DNA of 64,000 nucleotides from Paramagnetospirillum marisnigri (GTDB taxonomy: Bacteria > Pseudomonadota > Alphaproteobacteria > Rhodospirillales > Magnetospirillaceae), in the NCBI RefSeq assembly GCF_001650715.1, contig NZ_LWQT01000088.1, positions 186,001 through 250,000 of the forward strand. Direction: 5' to 3'. Position numbers and translations under genes: made by a program. Of the stretch, positions 60,237 to 64,000 are shown in pieces. The notes under the pieces were generated by a model. It ran no database searches, had not been told where the DNA came from, and saw only the letters and a program-made list of their open reading frames with translations. Each line of letters begins with the position of its first letter. Position 1 is the first letter of the stretch.

Positions 60237-60788
60237 ATGGCGGTCGAGACACCTTGCGGCGAACTGGGCCAGACGGCCCCGGATTTCACCTTGCCCGGCA
60301 TCGACGGCAAAATGTGGTCCCTGGCGGATAAGGCCGGGCCGCGCGGTACCCTGGTGGCCTTCATCTGCAACCACTGCCCCTATGTGGTGGCCATCATCGA
60401 CCGGCTGGCGCGCGACGCCGCCGAACTGTCGACCCTGGGCATCGGCGTGGTAGCGATCAATGCCAACGACGCCATCCAGTATCCCGAGGATTCCTTCGCC
60501 GCCATGAAGGAGTTCGCGGCTCGCCATCGCCTGGGCTTTCCCTATCTCCATGACGAAAGCCAGGAGGTGGCGCGGGCCTATGGCGCGGTGTGCACCCCCG
60601 ACTTCTTCGGCTATGACAAGGATCTGCGGCTTTGCTATCGCGGGCGGCTGGACGCCTCGGGCCGCCTGCCCGGGGCGCCGGATGCGCGGCGCGAGCTGTT
60701 CGAGGCCATGCGCCAGGTGGCGGAAACCGGTATGGCGCCCACGGAGCAGGTGCCCTGCATGGGGTGCTCCATCAAGTGGAGGTACTGA
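60237..60788 (+). CDS. thioredoxin-fold (AhpC/TSA, TlpA-like) protein
   Basis: A 183-residue cytoplasmic thioredoxin-fold protein. LGQTAPDFTLPGIDGKMWSL near 10-29 is the usual AhpC/TlpA opening, then FICNHCPYVVAIIDRL near 43-58 with a CNHC motif in place of a peroxiredoxin VCP site. GVCTP-like AVCTPDFFGYDKD holds the conserved cis-Pro, and CMGCSIKWRY near the end has another CxxC. It is probably a thioredoxin-like oxidoreductase; the partner is unknown. GGAGG is seven bases before the ATG at 60237. Its end overlaps the convergent permease gene by 17 bases. Confidence 0.83.
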   Translation: MAVETPCGELGQTAPDFTLPGIDGKMWSLADKAGPRGTLVAFICNHCPYVVAIIDRLARDAAELSTLGIGVVAINANDAIQYPEDSFAAMKEFAARHRLGFPYLHDESQEVARAYGAVCTPDFFGYDKDLRLCYRGRLDASGRLPGAPDARRELFEAMRQVAETGMAPTEQVPCMGCSIKWRY

Positions 60789-61611
60789 CCAGCTTCGGGT
60801 CCAGCCGCTTCTGCAACCCGTCGCCCAGCAGGTTGAAGGCCAGCACGGTCAGCAAGATGGCGGCGCCCGGCCATACCGCCAGGGCGGGGGTGCTCCACAC
60901 CACGTCCATGGCGCCGGTCAGCATGTTGCCCCAGGACGCCAGCGGTGGGCGGATGCCAAGGCCGAGAAAGGACAGCGCGCTCTCGATCAGGATGATGTGG
61001 CCCACCGATATGGTGGTGGAGACCACCACGGGCGAGGCGATATTGGGCAGGATGTGGCGGCGCATGATGCGTCCGGGACTGGCGCCCGCCACCACCGCCG
61101 CCCGCACATAGTCGCGCGAGCGCAGCGACAGCGCCGAGGCCCGCACCAGCCGCGCCACCGTGGTCCAGCCGACGCAGCCGATGATGACGGCGAGGCGGGC
61201 CACGGCGAAGCCCTCGCTGGCGGCCAGTTCGGGGTCGAGGCCCAGCCGGGCGGGATCGGCGGCGGCCAGCACGATCAGCAGCGGCAGCAGCGGCAGAGCC
61301 ATCACCCCATCGGTCAGACGCATCAGCACCGCGTCGGCCCATCCGCCATGGAACCCCGCCAGCAGGCCGATGCCGGTGCCGATGATCGCCGCCAGCACGG
61401 CGGTGACGGCGGCCACCGCCAGTGAGACGCGCCCGCCATGCAGCAGTCGGGCGGCGAGGTCGCGGCCCAGCTCGTCGGTGCCCAGGGGATGCTCCCAGGA
61501 GGGCGGGGCGTAGCGGGCGGCGAGGTCCAGGGCCTCGGGGGCGGGCAGCACCAGCGGCCCCAGCGCCACCGCCAGCAGCAATAGGACCAGCAGGGCGGCT
61601 CCGGCCCTCAT
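60772..61611 (-). CDS. peptide/nickel-type ABC transporter permease, DppC-like
   Basis: A 279-residue BPD-type permease of the DppC/OppC family. The conserved HPLGTDELGRDLAARLLHGGRVSLAVA near 50-77 is the family signature, and the cytoplasmic EAA-type loop is RDYVRAAVVAGASPGRIMRRHILPN near 165-189. ESALSFLGLGIRPPLASWG follows near 207. The start at 61611 overlaps the partner permease stop by four bases. It lies after that permease and the binding-protein gene. A peptide, nickel or other small-molecule cargo cannot be told apart. Confidence 0.9.
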   Translation of the reverse strand: MRAGAALLVLLLLAVALGPLVLPAPEALDLAARYAPPSWEHPLGTDELGRDLAARLLHGGRVSLAVAAVTAVLAAIIGTGIGLLAGFHGGWADAVLMRLTDGVMALPLLPLLIVLAAADPARLGLDPELAASEGFAVARLAVIIGCVGWTTVARLVRASALSLRSRDYVRAAVVAGASPGRIMRRHILPNIASPVVVSTTISVGHIILIESALSFLGLGIRPPLASWGNMLTGAMDVVWSTPALAVWPGAAILLTVLAFNLLGDGLQKRLDPKLVSTST

Positions 61612-62552
61612 CGGACCCGCACCCGGGGATCGAGGCGCCAATAGGCGAAGTCGGCCAGCACCGAGCCCAGCAGGGTCATCACCGTGGCCAGCAGCAGGCC
61701 CGACAGCGCCAGATTGAAGTCGTTGCCCATCACCGCCTCATAGATCAGGCGGCCCATGCCGGGCCAGGCGAATACCGTCTCGGTGATCAGGGCGCCGGAA
61801 AACAGCCCGCCCAGTTCCAGCGCCACGATGGTCACCACCGGGATCAGGGCGTTGCGCAACTGGTGATGCAGCAGCACCCGGGCGGGGCCGCAGCCCTTGG
61901 CCCGGGCGGTGCGGATATAGTCGGCTCCGGCCTCGGCCAGCATGGCGGCCCGCATATGCCGGGCGTACTGCCCCAGCCCGGCCAGGGCGAGGGCGCTTCC
62001 CGGCAGGATCAGGTGGATCAGGCGGCCACCGCCGCCGGTCTCGCCCATGCCACCGGCCGGCAGCCAGCCCAGGGTGACGGCGAAGACCACGATCAGCATC
62101 AGCCCCAGCCAGAACACCGGCACCGATACCGAGGCGGTGGCCAGCACGGTCACCAGCCGGTCGGTCCATGATCCGGGGCGCAAGGAGGCCAGGATGCCCA
62201 GCGGCAGCCCCAGGGCGAGGGCGAGGGCGAGGCTGGTCAGCATCAGCAGGGCGGTATTGACCATGGCCGGGGCCATGGTGTCGGCCACCGGCCGGGCATA
62301 AAGGCGGGAATAGCCCAACTCGCCCCGGGCCACCTGCGCCAGCCATCGGACCCAGCGCTCGGTCCAGGGCTGGTCCAGCCCGTAGAGCGCCTTGAGCCGC
62401 AGGGCGTCCTCGGCGGTCAGGCGGGGATCGGCGGCGATCATCAGGTCGATGGGATCGCCCGGCATCAGCCCCATCAGGCCGTAGACCACGAAGGACATGG
62501 CCAGCAGAACCAGGGCGGACTGGAGGAGGCGACGGGAGATGATGCCGATCAT
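61608..62552 (-). CDS. peptide/nickel-type ABC transporter permease, DppB-like
   Basis: A 314-residue permease of the DppB/OppB family. It opens IISRRLLQSALVLLAMSFVVYGLMGLMPGDP near 3-33, typical of this subunit. The EAA-type loop YIRTARAKGCGPARVLLHHQLRNALIP lies near 215-241, and ALITETVFAWPGMGRLIYEAVMGNDF near 253-278 is also conserved. Start at ATG 62552; an upstream in-frame GTG (62561) adds three residues and cannot be excluded. The 97 bases to the binding-protein stop hold two GC-rich hairpins. Confidence 0.9.
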   Translation of the reverse strand: MIGIISRRLLQSALVLLAMSFVVYGLMGLMPGDPIDLMIAADPRLTAEDALRLKALYGLDQPWTERWVRWLAQVARGELGYSRLYARPVADTMAPAMVNTALLMLTSLALALALGLPLGILASLRPGSWTDRLVTVLATASVSVPVFWLGLMLIVVFAVTLGWLPAGGMGETGGGGRLIHLILPGSALALAGLGQYARHMRAAMLAEAGADYIRTARAKGCGPARVLLHHQLRNALIPVVTIVALELGGLFSGALITETVFAWPGMGRLIYEAVMGNDFNLALSGLLLATVMTLLGSVLADFAYWRLDPRVRVR

Positions 62553-62566
62553 GGCCCCCACCCCGG

Positions 62567-62595
62567 CCCTCCCCCACGCGCCGCGCGGGGGAGGG
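62567..62595. repeat. GC-rich hairpin, downstream copy 1
   Basis: CCCTCCCCC and GGGGGAGGG form a perfect 9-bp stem around an eleven-base GC-rich core. It matches the hairpin at 3050-3076 and its neighbour at 62611-62637, between the binding-protein and permease genes. Confidence 0.6.
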
Positions 62596-62610
62596 GGACG
62601 TCAAGCGGCT

Positions 62611-62637
62611 CCCTCCCCCGGCTTTGCCGGGGGAGGG
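62611..62637. repeat. GC-rich hairpin, downstream copy 2
   Basis: CCCTCCCCCGGC and GCCGGGGGAGGG pair perfectly as 12 bp around a TTT loop, 21 bases after the stop at 62659 in transcript direction. Such a structure after the binding-protein gene often sets a higher level of that mRNA than of the permeases. Confidence 0.65.
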
Positions 62638-62658
62638 TTGGGGAGGGGGCGAGACCCG

Positions 62659-64000
62659 TCACTCCCACCGCCAGGCCTCCACCCAATAGGGCGACGGGTC
62701 CTGGTGGCCGGTGGGGACAAGCCCCTTCAGCGCCTTGGGCAGGATGAAGGAATCCGCCTTGAACACCAGCGGCAGGGCGGGCAGGTCCTCGGCGTAGAGC
62801 ACCTGCAACTGGCGCCACAGCGCCTTGCGTTTGGTTCGGTCCAACTCGGTCTCGATGGCACCCAGCAAGGCGTCCATGGCCGGGTTGGCATAGCCGGTAT
62901 AATTCTGCCCCGACCAGGAATTCCCGGCGGTGGGGATGGAGTCGGAATGGAGCGTCGAGCGCGGCACGCTTTCCGGCGCCGAATACCAGGCGAACATGGC
63001 CATGTGGGGGAATTTGCGCTTGGTCACCGTCTCGCCGAACAGCACGCGCGGCGGCTCGGCCTTCAGGCGCAGCTCGACGCCGATCTTGCGCCATTGCGCC
63101 TGCAAGACCTGGGAGACCAGTTCGCGCGAGCGGTTGCCCGCCGTGGTGACCAACTCCAATGCCAGCTTGTCGCCCGCCGCGTTGGCGCGGATGCCGCCGG
63201 GGCCGGGCTTCCATCCCGCCTCGTCCAGCAGGGCGCCCGCCCGGGCTGGATCGAACGGGTATTTGGCGATGTCGTCGGCATGGACCCAGTCCAGCGGCGG
63301 CACCAGGGAATGGGCCACCGGCTGGCGGCCCTCGAACAGTTGGCGGGTCAGGGACTCGCGGTCGAGGCCCAGCAGCAGTGCCTGCCTGACCCGGCGATCG
63401 GCGAGCGCGGGGGCGCCCAGATTGAGGTCGAGATGCTCGTAGGTCAGGCTGGGCTTGGTGATGACATTGAAACGGGCGCCGTGGCGCTTTTCGAAGGCCA
63501 GCGACTGCTCCAACGGCAGGCCCAACTCGCCCGCAATCATGTCGATGCCGCCCGACAGTAGATTGGCCTCCAGCGAGGCGGTGTTCTCGATGGCGCGGAT
63601 CACCACCCGCTTGAAGGCGGGCTTCGGCCCGGTCCAATGGGGGTTGGGCTCCAGCGCCACATGGCTGCCCTGGGTCACCTGAGCGATGCGATAGGGGCCG
63701 TTGTACAGGCCGGGATTGGTGGTGTCCTGGTCATAGGCGGTGCGGTTGCGGTACTCGGCCGGAGCGGCCTCGAAGCGGGGGCGCTCCAGATGGGCGGGCA
63801 GCAGCCGCAGGTCATTGATGGCGTTATAGTCGAACGTCACCCGATCCAGGTGCAGGATGAAGGTCCGCGCGTCCTTGATCTCCACCCGGGGGATGCGGCG
63901 ATACAATTCGGCGCTGGCGATGCCCGACTGGGGATGGCGGCCCACCGTCCAGGTGAAGGCGACGTCGTCGCTGGTCACCGGCGTGCCGTCGCCCCATTTG
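62659..64000 (-). CDS. peptide/nickel-type ABC transporter substrate-binding protein, partial (N-terminus outside window)
   Basis: About 447 residues of a family 5 extracellular solute-binding protein (SBP_bac_5, DppA/OppA type) are seen; the N-terminus with its signal peptide lies beyond the right edge. The fragment begins near KWGDGTPVTSDDVAFTW, a conserved early segment of the mature protein. NPGLYNGPYRIAQVTQGSHVALEPNPHW and RRVRQALLLGLDRESL are family motifs. It ends AWRWE before the stop at 62659. It is followed by the two permeases on the same strand; the ATPase subunits are not in the window. Confidence 0.88.
   Translation of the reverse strand, partial: KWGDGTPVTSDDVAFTWTVGRHPQSGIASAELYRRIPRVEIKDARTFILHLDRVTFDYNAINDLRLLPAHLERPRFEAAPAEYRNRTAYDQDTTNPGLYNGPYRIAQVTQGSHVALEPNPHWTGPKPAFKRVVIRAIENTASLEANLLSGGIDMIAGELGLPLEQSLAFEKRHGARFNVITKPSLTYEHLDLNLGAPALADRRVRQALLLGLDRESLTRQLFEGRQPVAHSLVPPLDWVHADDIAKYPFDPARAGALLDEAGWKPGPGGIRANAAGDKLALELVTTAGNRSRELVSQVLQAQWRKIGVELRLKAEPPRVLFGETVTKRKFPHMAMFAWYSAPESVPRSTLHSDSIPTAGNSWSGQNYTGYANPAMDALLGAIETELDRTKRKALWRQLQVLYAEDLPALPLVFKADSFILPKALKGLVPTGHQDPSPYWVEAWRWE

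Overview
The window is a high-GC, densely packed stretch of a bacterial chromosome. Gene content (LivHMGF and TRAP uptake systems, HpaR-type regulators, DUF2794 and DUF992 proteins, RTX proteins carrying a FecR-like domain) points to an alphaproteobacterium, probably a Rhodospirillales member of the Magnetospirillum type. That genus guess is inference; no rRNA or tRNA gene was seen. No IS element, CRISPR array or phage gene was seen.

Region 1 (1-14310) is a homoprotocatechuate (3,4-dihydroxyphenylacetate) meta-cleavage cluster. On the minus strand, in transcription order, lie a TRAP transporter (dctP-dctQ-dctM), hpaG1, hpaG2, hpaE, hpaD, hpaF, hpaH, hpaI and a partial MFS permease, many with 4-bp start/stop overlaps. 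The products of HpaI are pyruvate and succinic semialdehyde. A succinate-semialdehyde dehydrogenase and a GlcG/HbpS-like gene lie close by. A divergent hpaR with a class III aminotransferase and a second MarR gene complete the region. Palindromes around a TTAACATGTTAA-like core sit in both divergent control regions.

Region 2 (14316-27475) looks like one sigma-54 regulon. A histidine kinase and an NtrC-type regulator lie just upstream of a clear -24/-12 promoter with palindromic activator sites. That promoter faces two periplasmic binding proteins, livHMGF, an iron alcohol dehydrogenase, a second succinate-semialdehyde-type dehydrogenase and a second iron alcohol dehydrogenase. The set suggests uptake and stepwise oxidation of a hydroxylated carboxylate or small alcohol; the substrate is not known.

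Region 3 (27533-53659) holds two type I secretion loci, each with a giant repeat protein whose N-terminus carries a FecR-like domain. Locus 1 is a 1704-residue protein with a collagen-like tract, divergent from tolC, an ABC exporter and an HlyD-family gene. Locus 2 runs tolC, ABC, HlyD and a 2640-residue protein on one strand. Between them is a block with a cytochrome c protein, a thioesterase, an IclR regulator and a cytidylate-kinase-like gene. Two nearly identical inverted copies of a 109-bp palindromic repeat flank this block; a third, more diverged copy is at 15508.

Region 4 (53736-60788) has a WbuC-type cupin, a DUF992 exported protein, a glycosyltransferase / heptose-1-phosphate nucleotidyltransferase / heptose kinase operon for surface glycan, a radical SAM protein, DUF2794, a small lipoprotein and a thioredoxin-fold protein. 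Region 5 (60772-64000) is the dipeptide/oligopeptide-type ABC system: two permeases and a truncated binding protein. No gene-free stretch exceeds about 220 bases.
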